Shown here piece after piece: positions 16,971 to 26,866 of a stretch of 64,000 nucleotides of DNA. The translations under genes and the position numbers were made by a program. Under the pieces are notes generated by a model. That model saw only the letters and a program-made list of their open reading frames with translations, was not told the DNA's origin and ran no database searches. How positions within the stretch are numbered: the first letter of the stretch is position 1; the number at the start of each line of letters is the position of its first letter. Source of the stretch: Sedimentitalea nanhaiensis DSM 24252 (GTDB lineage Bacteria; Pseudomonadota; Alphaproteobacteria; Rhodobacterales; Rhodobacteraceae); NCBI RefSeq assembly GCF_000473225.1, contig NZ_KI421509.1, forward strand, positions 1,450,045 through 1,514,044, written 5' to 3'.

Positions 16971-19823
16971 CTATTCCGCAGCCACCCGCCGGTTGTCCAA
17001 CATCTGTTTCAGATAGCGCCCTGTGTGGCTGCGCGCTTCTGCGGCAACCTGTTCGGGCGTGCCCGTTGCGACGATCTCGCCGCCGCCATCGCCGCCTTCG
17101 GGGCCGATGTCGATGATATGATCCGCGGTCTTCACCACATCGAGATTATGTTCGATCACCACCACCGAGTTGCCCTGCTCGACCAGCTCGTGCAGAACTT
17201 CCAGAAGTTTGCGCACATCCTCGAAATGCAGCCCCGTCGTCGGCTCGTCCAGGATGTACAGCGTGCGCCCGGTCGACCGTTTCGCCAGTTCCTTGGACAG
17301 TTTGACCCGCTGCGCCTCGCCGCCTGATAGCGTCGTCGCCTGTTGGCCCACCTTGATATAGCCCAACCCGACGCGCATCAGCGCATCCATCTTTTCACGG
17401 ATGCTGGGAACGGCCTTGAAGAAATCCTGCGCGTCTTCGACCGTCATGTCCAGAACGTCGGCTATACTCTTGCCCTTGAACCGGATTTCCAGCGTCTCGC
17501 GGTTGTATCGCGCGCCCTGGCAGGTCTCGCAGGTGACATAAACATCGGGCAGGAAATGCATCTCGATCTTGATCAGGCCGTCACCCTGGCAGGCCTCGCA
17601 GCGCCCACCCTTGACGTTAAAGCTGAACCGGCCGGGTTTATATCCGCGCGCCTTGGACTCGGGCAGGCCCGCGAACCAGTCGCGGATCGGAGTGAAGGCG
17701 CCGGTATAGGTGGCCGGATTGGATCGAGGCGTGCGCCCGATGGGGCGTTGGTCGATGTCGATCACCTTGTCCAGATGCTCCAGCCCCTTGATTGTCTCGC
17801 ACGGGGCCGGTGTCTGGCGCGCGCCGTTCAGGCGCATGCTCGCGGTCTTGAACAGGGTTTCGATGGTCAGGGTCGACTTGCCGCCGCCCGACACCCCGGT
17901 GACACAGACAAATTTGCCCAGGGGAAAATCGGCTGTGACCGATTTCAGGTTATTGCCGGTTGCCTTGACCACCTTGACCGATTTGCCCTTGCCCTTGCGT
18001 CGCTTGGCCGGAATCGGGATTTCACGCACGCCGGTAAGGTATTGACCGGTAATACTGGCCGGGTCCGCCGCCACCTGTTCGGGGGTCCCGTGGCTGACCA
18101 CCTGCCCGCCATGCACCCCGGCACCGGGGCCGATGTCAAAGACATAATCCGCTTCGCGAATCGCTTCTTCGTCATGTTCGACCACGATCACCGTATTGCC
18201 CTGGTCGCGCAAATTCTTGAGCGTCAGCAGCAGCCGGTCATTGTCGCGCTGATGCAGCCCGATGCTGGGCTCGTCCAGCACATAAAGCACACCGGTCAGC
18301 CCGGATCCAATCTGGCTGGCCAGCCGGATCCGCTGGCTTTCCCCTCCCGACAACGTGCCGCTGGCCCGCGACAGCGTCAGATATTCCAATCCGACATTGT
18401 TCAGGAACCCCAGACGTTCGCGGATTTCCTTGAGAATGGCGCGGGCGATTTCATTCTTCTGTTTGCTCAGATGCTCCGGCACGCTTTCGCACCACTCAAA
18501 TGCCTCGCGGATCGACATCTGCACCACCTGCCCCACATGCAGCCCGGCGATCTTGACCGCCAATGCCTCTTCGCGCAGGCGGTATCCGTCGCAGGTGCCG
18601 CAGGGACGATTGTTCTGGTAACGTTCGAATTCTTCGCGGATCCAGTTTGAATCGGTCTCGCGATAGCGCCGTTCCATATTGGGAATGACGCCTTCGAACA
18701 CCCGGGTCACCTGATAGACGCGCCCGCCCTCGTCATAGCGGAATGGGATTTCCTCGTCGCCCGACCCATACAGAAACACCTGCTGCACATGCGCTGGCAG
18801 GTCTTTCCATTTGGTGTTCTTATCGAAGTCGTAATGTTTGGCGATGGCCTCAATGGTTTGCAGGAAATAGGGAGATTTGCCCTTGCGCCACGGGGCCAGC
18901 GCGCCGTCATAGATTTTCAGGCCCTGATCCGGTACCACCAGGCGTTCGTCAAAGAACAGTTCCATCCCAAGCCCGTCACACTGCGGGCAGGCCCCAAACG
19001 GAGCGTTGAAGGAAAACAGGCGCGGTTCGATTTCCGGAATGGTGAATCCGCTGACGGGGCAGGCAAATTTTTCGCTGAACACGGTGCGTTCGGGATCATC
19101 GCCCGCAGTTTCCAGAATCGCGATCCCGTCGGCCAGATCCAGCGCCGTGCGCAGGGAATCCGCCAGCCGGGTTTCCAGCCCCTCGCGCACCACCAGCCGG
19201 TCGACGACCACGTCAATGTCATGGCGAAATTTCTTGTCCAGCACCGGCGCGTCGTCCAGTTCGTAGAATTCGCCGTCGACCTTAACCCGCTGGAACCCCT
19301 GCTTGCGCAGTTCGAGGAACTCTTTGCGGTACTCGCCCTTGCGGTCGCGCACGATGGGGGCCAGCAGATAGGCGCGCGTATCCTCTTGCATCGCCATGAT
19401 TCTGTCGACCATGTCTTGCACCTGTTGGGCCTCGATCGGCTGTCCGGTCGCCGGGGAAAAGGGTGTCCCCGCGCGCGCGTACAGCAGGCGCATGTAGTCA
19501 TATATCTCGGTCACCGTGCCGACGGTCGAGCGCGGGTTCTTCGAGGTTGTTTTCTGTTCAATGGAAATCGCCGGGGAAAGACCGCTGATATGATCCACAT
19601 CGGGCTTTTCCATCATGTCCAGAAACTGCCGCGCATAGGCCGACAGGCTTTCGACATAGCGTCGTTGCCCTTCGGCATAGATCGTATCGAACGCCAACGA
19701 CGACTTGCCCGATCCAGACAGGCCGGTGATCACCACCAGCTGATCGCGCGGGATGTCCACGTCGATGTTCTTCAGATTGTGCTCGCGCGCGCCGCGCACT
19801 TCGATATGCTTCAGCTCAGCCAT
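16971..19823 (-). CDS. uvrA: Excinuclease ABC subunit A
   Basis: UvrA is the damage-recognising ATPase of nucleotide excision repair and works with UvrB and UvrC. The 950-residue protein is of standard length. It has two ABC ATPase cassettes: the first Walker A is [14 protein letters not shown] near residue 37 with signature [12 protein letters not shown], the second Walker A is [10 protein letters not shown] with signature [12 protein letters not shown]. The C-terminal zinc module [11 protein letters not shown]...CETCQG is intact; in the N-terminal half CPVSGF and CPQCDG are present. Its start is the ATG at 19823. An alphaproteobacterial LexA box lies 61 bp upstream, so the gene is expected to be SOS-inducible. 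Confidence 0.99.
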   Translation of the reverse strand: MAELKHIEVRGAREHNLKNIDVDIPRDQLVVITGLSGSGKSSLAFDTIYAEGQRRYVESLSAYARQFLDMMEKPDVDHISGLSPAISIEQKTTSKNPRSTVGTVTEIYDYMRLLYARAGTPFSPATGQPIEAQQVQDMVDRIMAMQEDTRAYLLAPIVRDRKGEYRKEFLELRKQGFQRVKVDGEFYELDDAPVLDKKFRHDIDVVVDRLVVREGLETRLADSLRTALDLADGIAILETAGDDPERTVFSEKFACPVSGFTIPEIEPRLFSFNAPFGACPQCDGLGMELFFDERLVVPDQGLKIYDGALAPWRKGKSPYFLQTIEAIAKHYDFDKNTKWKDLPAHVQQVFLYGSGDEEIPFRYDEGGRVYQVTRVFEGVIPNMERRYRETDSNWIREEFERYQNNRPCGTCDGYRLREEALAVKIAGLHVGQVVQMSIREAFEWCESVPEHLSKQKNEIARAILKEIRERLGFLNNVGLEYLTLSRASGTLSGGESQRIRLASQIGSGLTGVLYVLDEPSIGLHQRDNDRLLLTLKNLRDQGNTVIVVEHDEEAIREADYVFDIGPGAGVHGGQVVSHGTPEQVAADPASITGQYLTGVREIPIPAKRRKGKGKSVKVVKATGNNLKSVTADFPLGKFVCVTGVSGGGKSTLTIETLFKTASMRLNGARQTPAPCETIKGLEHLDKVIDIDQRPIGRTPRSNPATYTGAFTPIRDWFAGLPESKARGYKPGRFSFNVKGGRCEACQGDGLIKIEMHFLPDVYVTCETCQGARYNRETLEIRFKGKSIADVLDMTVEDAQDFFKAVPSIREKMDALMRVGLGYIKVGQQATTLSGGEAQRVKLSKELAKRSTGRTLYILDEPTTGLHFEDVRKLLEVLHELVEQGNSVVVIEHNLDVVKTADHIIDIGPEGGDGGGEIVATGTPEQVAAEARSHTGRYLKQMLDNRRVAAE

Positions 19824-19884
19824 GATGCCCCCGTATCCGAGTCAGACATAGTGGCTTACTGGCGAGTCTCCAACAGAAAAATGT

Positions 19885-19899
19885 GAACATTTCATGAAC
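19885..19899. promoter_or_regulatory. Alphaproteobacterial LexA (SOS) box of uvrA
   Basis: GAAC at 19885-19888 and GAAC at 19896-19899 are separated by exactly seven bases, which on the minus strand reads GTTC-N7-GTTC. This direct-repeat form is the established LexA site of alphaproteobacteria, distinct from the CTG-N10-CAG palindrome of Escherichia coli. It lies 61 bp before the uvrA start and 3 bp after the stop of the upstream methyltransferase gene. Confidence 0.85.
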
Positions 19900-19901
19900 A
19901 C

Positions 19902-20462
19902 CTAACTGCGCTGTGCGATGGCCCAGGCCATGATCGGCATTTTCGGATCATTCTCGAGCGTGTCGCGACCCGCGTCATACTCGGGCGGCCAGAGGTCTTC
20001 CAGATTGCGCAGCGCGGCATTGCGGTTTCCCCATTGCTCGACGCGGATCAGGCCGGGCTGGAACCCGCCTTCGATCAGCAGGTTTTTCAACCCTCGCGCC
20101 GACCAACGCGAGTTGTCGGCCGGCGCGGCGTGAAACCGGACCAGGAACGGCACCGCCAGCCAGAAATACCCGCCCTTCTTCAACATCCGTCGCACATTGT
20201 TGGTGGCGGCATAGGGGCGGTCCAGATGCTCCCAGACCTGGTTGGCCAGTATCAAATCGAACTTGCGGATCTTGCCGTTGTCATCCGTAATCGGCCCGGC
20301 GCAGATGTCAAAACGGGGATAGCGAAAGGCCCGGTACGAACGAAACCCAAATCCCGCGCCCCATTTACCCGAGATTTCGGCCACGTCGAGTTTTTCGGGA
20401 CACAGGCCATTAATCCACGCGCGGCTGGATTTCTGCATCACAACCCGATTGAGAGACACCAT
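19902..20462 (-). CDS. SAM-dependent methyltransferase (Methyltransf_11 type)
   Basis: The 186-residue protein looks like a small class I methyltransferase. A motif-I-like stretch VAEISGKWGAG is followed by RYPRFDICAG, where the acidic residue would bind SAM ribose, FDLILANQVWEHLDRP (motif II/III) and MLKKGGYFWLAVPFLVRFH. The degenerate motif I is unusual, since no GxGxG is present. The ATG at 20462 has an AGGGGCGG stretch in front of it and is preferred to a GTG two codons earlier. It lies between lpdA and uvrA on the same strand. The substrate is unknown. Confidence 0.75.
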   Translation of the reverse strand: MVSLNRVVMQKSSRAWINGLCPEKLDVAEISGKWGAGFGFRSYRAFRYPRFDICAGPITDDNGKIRKFDLILANQVWEHLDRPYAATNNVRRMLKKGGYFWLAVPFLVRFHAAPADNSRWSARGLKNLLIEGGFQPGLIRVEQWGNRNAALRNLEDLWPPEYDAGRDTLENDPKMPIMAWAIAQRS

Positions 20463-20531
20463 CGCCACCGCCCCTATGGCTTCTGAAAATCGGCGTAAAA
20501 ACAGCGCAGAGCAGAGCGCCCGTAAAGCCCT

Positions 20532-21926
20532 CTACATGTGGATGACCCGGTCATAAGCATCCAGTACGCTTTCGTGCATCATTTCGGACAGGGTCGGGTG
20601 CGGGAAGACCGTGTTCATCAGATCCTCCTCGGTGGTTTCCAGCTGTCGGCCCACCACATAGCCCTGGATCAGCTCTGTCACCTCGGCGCCAATCATATGC
20701 GCGCCCAAAAGCTCGCCGGTTTTGGCATCGAACACGGTCTTGATCAGCCCTTCAGCCTCGCCCAAGGCAATGGCCTTGCCGTTGCCGATAAAGGGAAAAC
20801 GACCGACTCTGATGTCATGGCCAAGCTCTTTGGCTTTGGCCTCGGAATACCCCACGCTGGCCACCTGTGGCTGGCAATAGGTGCAGCCCGCGATGCTTTC
20901 GGGCCGCACAGGGTGCGGATTGCCGCCCGCGATCAGCTCGGCCACCATGACGCCCTCGTGGCTGGCCTTGTGCGCCAGCCAGGGCGCGCCCGCGATGTCG
21001 CCAATGGCATACAGCCCGTCCACACCGGTGCGGCAGTATTCATCGACCACCACATGGCTGCGGTCGATCTTGGCACCCAGCTTTTCCAGCCCCAGATCTT
21101 CGACATTGCCGACGATCCCAACAGCCGAAATCACCGTATCAAACACCAGCTTTTCGACCTTGCCGCCGGTTTCGATATGCGCGGTCACCTTTCCCGAGCC
21201 CCGGTCCAGTTGCTTGACCGTCGCCTTTTCCCTGATTGTCATGCCCTGCTTGACAAAGGCTTTTTTTGCAAAGGCGCTGATCTCGGCATCCTCGACCGGG
21301 AGGATCCGGTCCATCACCTCGACCACCGTGGTGTCCGCCCCCAGCGTGTTGTAAAAACTGGCAAATTCAATTCCAATTGCGCCGGACCCGATCACCAACA
21401 GCTTTTTCGGCATGCGTTTCGGGGTCAGCGCGTGCTTGTAGGTCCATACCAGATCGCCATCGGCCTCAAGCCCCGGCAGCTCGCGCGCCCGTGCGCCGGT
21501 AGCGAGGATGACGTTCTTGGCGGTCAGAACCTGTTCGCCCTTTTCGGTCTTGACGGACACCTTGCCCTTGGCGGGCAGCGTCGCCTCGCCCATCAGGGTT
21601 GTAATCTTGTTCTTCTTCATCAGATGGCCGATGCCGCCGGATAATTGCCCGGCGACCGCACGGCTGCGTTTGACCACCGCGTCCAGATCATACCCTACGC
21701 CATCCGCCTTGAGCCCGAATTCCTTGGCGCGTTGCATCAGGTGGAACACCTCGGACGAGCGCAGCATGGCCTTGGTCGGAATACAGCCCCAGTTCAGACA
21801 GATCCCGCCCATGTGTTCGCGCTCGACAATGGCGACTTTCAGTCCCAGCTGGGCGGCTCGGATCGCGGCGACATACCCCCCGGGTCCGGCCCCCACTACA
21901 ATCAGATCGAAGGATTTTTCGGTCAT
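20532..21926 (-). CDS. lpdA: Dihydrolipoyl dehydrogenase (E3)
   Basis: E3 reoxidises the dihydrolipoyl groups of 2-oxoacid dehydrogenase complexes and of the glycine cleavage system, passing electrons through FAD and a disulfide to NAD. The 464-residue protein has the FAD motif VVGAGPGGYVAAIRAAQLG. The redox-active pair lies in GGICLNWGCIPTKAML. The NAD motif is VIGSGAIGIEFASF, and the active-site His-Glu dyad from the dimer partner is HPTLSEMMHE. Length and order are normal. None of the 2-oxoacid E1 or E2 genes is adjacent, so its partner complex is undefined; the branched-chain 2-oxoacid complex would feed the valine operon, but that is speculation. It is separated from the methyltransferase gene by 69 bp. 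Confidence 0.98.
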   Translation of the reverse strand: MTEKSFDLIVVGAGPGGYVAAIRAAQLGLKVAIVEREHMGGICLNWGCIPTKAMLRSSEVFHLMQRAKEFGLKADGVGYDLDAVVKRSRAVAGQLSGGIGHLMKKNKITTLMGEATLPAKGKVSVKTEKGEQVLTAKNVILATGARARELPGLEADGDLVWTYKHALTPKRMPKKLLVIGSGAIGIEFASFYNTLGADTTVVEVMDRILPVEDAEISAFAKKAFVKQGMTIREKATVKQLDRGSGKVTAHIETGGKVEKLVFDTVISAVGIVGNVEDLGLEKLGAKIDRSHVVVDEYCRTGVDGLYAIGDIAGAPWLAHKASHEGVMVAELIAGGNPHPVRPESIAGCTYCQPQVASVGYSEAKAKELGHDIRVGRFPFIGNGKAIALGEAEGLIKTVFDAKTGELLGAHMIGAEVTELIQGYVVGRQLETTEEDLMNTVFPHPTLSEMMHESVLDAYDRVIHM

Positions 21927-22082
21927 GGTCTACCTTGTCAAAAGGGGCAAAATCGATGTTCAGCTAACCTAGCAACAGGTTTGGAGCAATGCAAAGACAT
22001 CAATGCGGATCCGCCGCCGCGAGATTGCGGTTCCCACCCCGACACCACGTGATAGTTTGACGTCCAACCAACGGAGACTCCC

Positions 22083-22532
22083 ATGGCCAAGACTCTGAAA
22101 GACCTGTTTCTGGCAGCGCTGAACGCCACCCTGATGCTTGTGACGTTGTGTCTGGTGCTGTTGCTCATGCTGTTCAGCCGCGTCAATTCGCTGAGCGAGT
22201 CGTTCTCCGAACACCTGAATGTGGTGGGTCCGCTGACCCAAAGCGTTCAGGACACCGGCTCGGAAATCGCCGCCCTCCGCGGCGACCTGGCCGCGCTGCG
22301 CGGGCAGTCACAGGACGTGTCGTCAGCAACCATGACCCGGATCAACGCCCGCGTCGACACGATAGAAGAGCGAATGGCCAGCATGCAGAGTTCCATGCAG
22401 CAGCTTCGAGACGCGCCAACGAAGCTGCTTGATCATGCAATAGACCGCGCGGCCGATCAGGCGGTGGCCGGCATCGCACGCATGCGCGGGTGCGTACCCG
22501 GCGAAGCACCGGATCAGCTGCCAAGCAGCTGA
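22083..22532 (+). CDS. Membrane-anchored coiled-coil protein of unknown function
   Basis: I recognise no named family. The 149-residue protein has one transmembrane helix near the N-terminus (LFLAALNATLMLVTLCLVLLLM style, residues 8-31). Then a long heptad-patterned region follows (for example SEIAALRGDLAALRGQSQ and VDTIEERMASMQSSMQQL) that predicts a coiled coil in the periplasm or cytoplasm. The C-terminus has a single Cys (MRGCVPGEAP). The ATG at 22083 has GGAG 5 nt upstream. It diverges from lpdA across 156 bp. Similar anchored coiled coils often act as scaffolds, but no partner is visible here. Confidence 0.75.
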   Translation: MAKTLKDLFLAALNATLMLVTLCLVLLLMLFSRVNSLSESFSEHLNVVGPLTQSVQDTGSEIAALRGDLAALRGQSQDVSSATMTRINARVDTIEERMASMQSSMQQLRDAPTKLLDHAIDRAADQAVAGIARMRGCVPGEAPDQLPSS

Positions 22533-22547
22533 TCCCGAGCAATCCGA

Positions 22548-23126
22548 TTAACCGGCGGCCTGCAATTCCCGCACGGTTTCCCCATAGCCGCCAGCCGACA
22601 CATAGGCGGCTTCGTGTTGGGTAAAGCTGCGTTGCAGCGCCTGATTGCGGTACGGGAAGCGACCGAACTGGCGGATCACCTCGCGATGGGCGCGTGCGTG
22701 CAACAGGTTGGATGCGCCGGATTCCGGCATCCGCTGGCACATCAGACGGACACAACGCTCCTGATCGCACAGGTTTTCCGAGTGCATCATGGGCAGATAG
22801 AAAAATTGCCGCGCCGGTTCGTCGATCCGCAGATCCCAGCCCCGGTCAACGGCAGCCTTGGCCGCAGCCAACGCCACCCTGTCCGAGGCAAAAGACCGTT
22901 TATCGCCCCGGAACATGTTGCGCGGAAACTGATCGGTCAGAATGATATAGGCCAAGGTTCCGCTGGGATAGGTTAACCACAGAGAATATCGCCCATCACA
23001 TGCGCCTTGCCATGCGTCTTTAAATCTACGGGAAATCTCGGCATCCAGGGCGTCATCCTGCGTATACCACCCGGATTCGCCGATTTCGTCCAACCAGAAA
23101 CTCAATACATCTTCAGGGCCAACCAT
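22548..23126 (-). CDS. DUF924 family protein
   Basis: The 192-residue protein matches the DUF924 family of soluble, tetratricopeptide-like helical proteins of unknown biochemical function. Diagnostic pieces are VLSFWLDEIGESGWYTQDDALD near the start, LAYIILTDQFPRNMFRGD and FFYLPMMHSENLCDQERCV, followed by AHREVIRQFGRFPYRN. The ATG at 23126 has GGAG 8 nt upstream; codons further up do not resemble the family. It converges closely on the membrane coiled-coil gene (15 bp) and lies downstream of the MFS gene across an AT-rich 126-bp spacer that may carry its promoter. Confidence 0.9.
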   Translation of the reverse strand: MVGPEDVLSFWLDEIGESGWYTQDDALDAEISRRFKDAWQGACDGRYSLWLTYPSGTLAYIILTDQFPRNMFRGDKRSFASDRVALAAAKAAVDRGWDLRIDEPARQFFYLPMMHSENLCDQERCVRLMCQRMPESGASNLLHARAHREVIRQFGRFPYRNQALQRSFTQHEAAYVSAGGYGETVRELQAAG

Positions 23127-23252
23127 GAGTTGTTCTCCACTCCAAAAGTCCCCCAGCACATATTCAGCTAAGACTCTTTTACAAAATTTTTACAGTAACA
23201 AATTGCTACATTCTGGAAAAAAACTGTTTCCGTTACCAAAAACCCGTTTCCC

Positions 23253-24524
23253 TTAGTCGCTTTCCGCCTGTTGCGCCTCTTCCAATTCGGCGTCGATCGC
23301 AACTTCCTGTGCCAATTCCACCATGACCGGCGTGGCCGAAGGATACATCGGCGAAATGGAACCGGTTTCTTCAAACGGCAGAGTCGGTCGCCGGGTGCTG
23401 CGATAGCCGGCATAGGTCGCCAGCGCGAACAGCAACCCGGCCATGAACAGGAAGAACCCCGACGGCCCAAAGACGTTATCCCCCATGAGCCAGCCAATAA
23501 TCAGAGGTCCGGCGATTGCGCCGAGCCCGTTGATGAACACCAACCCGCCCGAGGCGGCAGCCATGTCGGCATGTTCCAGATAATCGTTGGTATGCGCGAT
23601 CAGCAAAGAATACAGCGGGTTGCAGAGACCGCCGATCAGAAAGGCCGCCGCCAGCAGAACCAGAAAGTTCTCGCCAAAATTCATCGCAAAAACCGAACCC
23701 AGACCGCCGATACCGGCCACGACAAGAATCAGAAAGCGTCGGTCTGTCCGGTCCGACAGCCAGCCCAGCGGATATTGCAGCACCATCGCCCCGAGATAGA
23801 AGCAGGCAACGAAGGCCGAGATCTGTCCAAGCCCCAGACCCGCCCTGGCACCGTAGACTGCGCTCATCCCGAACTGCGCGGCAAAAACCCCGCCCAGCAG
23901 AAACATGCCAACACAGCCCAACGGCGAGATTTCCATCAGTTTGCGCAATGTCATCGGTTTGGTCGTATCAAACGCCGGAGTCGGGCTGATCGACAACAGA
24001 ATGGGTCCAAAGGAGACGGAAATCAGCACCGACGCGATGACAAAGGACTCATAGCCAGCCGGGTCCCCGACCAACAGCAGTGCCTGTGCCGTCACGATAC
24101 CGACCATCTGCACGATCATGTACAGCGACAGCGCCTGGCCCCGGTTATCGTTGCTGGCGGCGTTGTTGAGCCAGCTTTCGGCGGTGACGTAAACGCCTGA
24201 AAAGCAAAACCCGATGATGACCCGTCCCAAGGACCATGCAACCGGGTTGGTAAAGGCCGGATACAGGATCATCACCGCAGAGATGAAAGAGGCCAGTGCC
24301 GCGAACACCCGCACATGGCCCACGCGCCGGATCATCTCGGGCGCCATGCGCGAGCCGCCCAGGAACCCGACAAAATATGAGGACATCACAACGGACATCT
24401 CCAGCGTCGAGAACCCCTCGATTTCGCCACGCACACCCAGCAAAGTACCTTGAAGGCCGTTGCCGACCATCAAGAGCATCATTCCCAAGAGCAGCGCCCA
24501 AGCGCTGGACAGAACCTGAAACAT
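23253..24524 (-). CDS. Major facilitator superfamily transporter
   Basis: The 423-residue protein has about twelve hydrophobic segments in two halves with the cytoplasmic signature GWLSDRTDRRFLI between TM8 and TM9 and GGSRMAPEMIRRVGHVRVF after TM2. This YcaD-like branch of MFS proteins is of unknown specificity. Substrate cannot be predicted. The C-terminal tail of about 40 residues is acidic (ELEEAQQAESD) and lies in the cytoplasm. The ATG at 24524 has GGAGG six nt upstream. It follows queA with a 110-bp gap on the same strand and probably has a separate promoter. Confidence 0.88.
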   Translation of the reverse strand: MFQVLSSAWALLLGMMLLMVGNGLQGTLLGVRGEIEGFSTLEMSVVMSSYFVGFLGGSRMAPEMIRRVGHVRVFAALASFISAVMILYPAFTNPVAWSLGRVIIGFCFSGVYVTAESWLNNAASNDNRGQALSLYMIVQMVGIVTAQALLLVGDPAGYESFVIASVLISVSFGPILLSISPTPAFDTTKPMTLRKLMEISPLGCVGMFLLGGVFAAQFGMSAVYGARAGLGLGQISAFVACFYLGAMVLQYPLGWLSDRTDRRFLILVVAGIGGLGSVFAMNFGENFLVLLAAAFLIGGLCNPLYSLLIAHTNDYLEHADMAAASGGLVFINGLGAIAGPLIIGWLMGDNVFGPSGFFLFMAGLLFALATYAGYRSTRRPTLPFEETGSISPMYPSATPVMVELAQEVAIDAELEEAQQAESD

Positions 24525-24634
24525 CGGACGCCTCCCTTTTGTGGCGTGACGTTCGGGTCCGGTATCCGGGCTTTACCGGCAACCGTCCCATACGGATACG
24601 ACACCATGGTGTCGCATGTGACATTAGAACCGGA

Positions 24635-25681
24635 TCACGGAACCAGCAACGACGCATCTCCATAGGAGAAAAAGCGATACCCCTTGTTCAACGCATGATC
24701 GTAGATCAAGGCGATTCTGTCCTGCCCCATAAGTGCTGAGACCAGCATCATCAAGGTCGATTTCGGCAAATGGAAATTGGTCATCAGGGCGTCGGTCACC
24801 TGGAACTGAAAGCCGGGATAAATGAAAATGTCGGTCTCCCCTTCCCAGGCCTTTATGCTCCCGTCTTTTGCCGCCGTCTCGATCAGACGCAGCGCAGTTG
24901 TTCCCACAGGAACGATCCGTCCACCGGCTGCCTTGGTCGCGGCAATCTCGGCAGCGGCGCCTGCGTCCACCCGCCCCCATTCGGCATGCATCCTGTGACT
25001 GGTGACGTCTTCGACCTTGACCGGCAGGAACGTGCCGGCCCCCACATGTAGCGTCACATAAGTGAAATCGATGCCCTTTTCACGTAACCCGTGCATCAAT
25101 GCATCGTCGAAATGCAACGACGCCGTGGGCGCGGCAACCGCCCCACTGTGGCGGGCGAACACGGTTTGGTAATCGGTCATGTCGCGCATATCTGCAGGAC
25201 GTTTTGCCGCGATATAGGGTGGTAACGGCATGGCACCTGCCAGGTTCAGCGCCGCATCGAATTCATCCCCCACGCAGTTGAATTTCAACACCCCCTGACC
25301 ATTTTCGATATGCTTCAATTCTGCGTTCAGCCCGGCCTGGAAGGTGACCGTCTCACCGATTTTCAGCTTTTTCAACGGCTTGATCAGCGCCGTCCACACC
25401 CCCTCCGGACGCGGTTCAAGCAGGGTGACTTCGATTCGGGCACGGGTCGTGCCCTGAGCGCCGCTTCGCAGCCGGTGCCCGCTCAGCCGAGCGGGTATCA
25501 CGCGGGTGTCATTCAGAACCAGACGGTCGCCGGCTCGCAGCCAATCTGGCAGATCACGCACATGCGCATCTGACAACTCATCCCCGCAGGCCACCAGCAA
25601 TCGCGCCGCACTGCGCGGCACGGCAGGGCGGGTGGCAATCCGGTCATCCGGCAAGTCAAAATCAAAATCGCTCAGTTTCAT
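24635..25681 (-). CDS. queA: S-adenosylmethionine:tRNA ribosyltransferase-isomerase
   Basis: QueA transfers and rearranges the ribosyl part of SAM onto 7-aminomethyl-7-deazaguanine in tRNA, giving epoxyqueuosine. The 348-residue protein shows the family start [18 protein letters not shown], then [18 protein letters not shown], the active-site [25 protein letters not shown] and the C-terminal [18 protein letters not shown]. All are standard. It is located downstream of the DUF2235 gene on the same strand with 105 bp between them. Other queuosine genes are not in the window. Confidence 0.98.
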   Translation of the reverse strand: MKLSDFDFDLPDDRIATRPAVPRSAARLLVACGDELSDAHVRDLPDWLRAGDRLVLNDTRVIPARLSGHRLRSGAQGTTRARIEVTLLEPRPEGVWTALIKPLKKLKIGETVTFQAGLNAELKHIENGQGVLKFNCVGDEFDAALNLAGAMPLPPYIAAKRPADMRDMTDYQTVFARHSGAVAAPTASLHFDDALMHGLREKGIDFTYVTLHVGAGTFLPVKVEDVTSHRMHAEWGRVDAGAAAEIAATKAAGGRIVPVGTTALRLIETAAKDGSIKAWEGETDIFIYPGFQFQVTDALMTNFHLPKSTLMMLVSALMGQDRIALIYDHALNKGYRFFSYGDASLLVP

Positions 25682-25786
25682 GGCCGGGTATCTAGGCCGG
25701 GGCCGCAGGATTCGCCATCCATCAATTGGTCCGGCTGAACCGGAAACGCGGTGTCAGGCACTTCGCAGGGGCATGGCATCGTCCGA

Positions 25787-26866
25787 CTAACCGGCACCTT
25801 TCGATCGGAACCGCGCAATTTCAACGCTGCCCTGCGTGGTGACCCCGATCCGAACACTGTCGTGCAACCGTTCCGAGCGGTCCCGTCCAATGATCCGCCC
25901 GCGACGCAGCAGAAAGATCTTGCCCCATCCGCTCCAGGTTCCGGCGGATGGGGCGCTGGGGTCGGTATAAAAGCGCACACGCCAGTTTTCAGGCAACGGC
26001 AATCCGCAGGATTCGGCCTGCTCGAGCATCCAGACCAGCGGGATATTGGCCAGCGGGCGGGCCATCTCGACTCCCCCCAGATGCCCGCCGATGTCGCCAT
26101 GGGTCCCCTTGAACCAGACCTGTTCCACATGGCCGGGAAAATCCGGTGGGCAATACCACAGCTCGGGTTCATAGACCTGCCGGGTTTCATCCAGCGCCAG
26201 GGCGTGAAACCCGTTGCGGATACTGGGCCCCAATTGGTGGTTGTGGAATGCGTGCCGCTGTTCTGAGCGACGCCACAGAAACGGCAGCCGCAAACCCAAT
26301 GCCTTTACCGTATCCCAGACTCCGATCATCTCGATTGGCACGCTGTCATGGCAATAGGCCTGCCGAAAGGCGCGCGCATGCGGGCCATTCGGATGATTCT
26401 CGTAATGGCGATAAGCCGTACGGATGTTGCGTTCGGTGGCATGTTCGGGGCGAAGCAGGCCAACCATGTCGATCACCCCGGCCAGCGAACGTACAGCGAA
26501 GGCACCGCGCGAGTAGCCGAAGAAGAAGATCCGGTCGCCCGGATGATACCGCGACGCCAGATACCCATAGGCCCGGCGGATCTGGCGGTTGATGCCGCGC
26601 CCCATCATCACATCGATGGTATTGCGCCAGTTGCTCCATTGCACACCGGCTTCATAGTAGACGGAAATCTGCGCCCCCATCTCGCGGCACAATCGATAGG
26701 TCATGCCTGCATGGGTCTCATGCCCGGGCTCAAGCGAAGACAGCGTACCGTCCAGAATGATCACATGCGCCATCGGGCCGCGCGGCTTGACCTCGGTAGA
26801 GTGCTCGGAGCGCAGCGGGCGCCCCAGCCATCCGAAAAGTTTATTGGTCAGCCGCAGCAGGTTCAT
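25787..26866 (-). CDS. DUF2235 alpha/beta-hydrolase-like protein
   Basis: The 359-residue protein carries the DUF2235 domain, which in other bacteria occurs in type VI secretion phospholipase effectors and in uncharacterised cytoplasmic hydrolases. The nucleophile elbow GYSRGAFAVRSLAG (GxSxG), the LDGT motif near residue 39, and the FKGTHGDIGG segment with the catalytic Asp/His are present. There is no signal peptide and no VgrG, Hcp or immunity gene nearby, so an effector role is unsupported. The ATG at 26866 lies inside the last codons of the CoxL-like gene (26-bp overlap), implying translational coupling. The Shine-Dalgarno is weak (GAAGA). Confidence 0.85.
   Translation of the reverse strand: MNLLRLTNKLFGWLGRPLRSEHSTEVKPRGPMAHVIILDGTLSSLEPGHETHAGMTYRLCREMGAQISVYYEAGVQWSNWRNTIDVMMGRGINRQIRRAYGYLASRYHPGDRIFFFGYSRGAFAVRSLAGVIDMVGLLRPEHATERNIRTAYRHYENHPNGPHARAFRQAYCHDSVPIEMIGVWDTVKALGLRLPFLWRRSEQRHAFHNHQLGPSIRNGFHALALDETRQVYEPELWYCPPDFPGHVEQVWFKGTHGDIGGHLGGVEMARPLANIPLVWMLEQAESCGLPLPENWRVRFYTDPSAPSAGTWSGWGKIFLLRRGRIIGRDRSERLHDSVRIGVTTQGSVEIARFRSKGAG

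Noticed and set aside
17343-19886. Plus-strand open frames of 365-435 codons opposite uvrA
   Set aside because: They are mirror-frame shadows of uvrA in GC-rich DNA, with no motif or ribosome-binding site.
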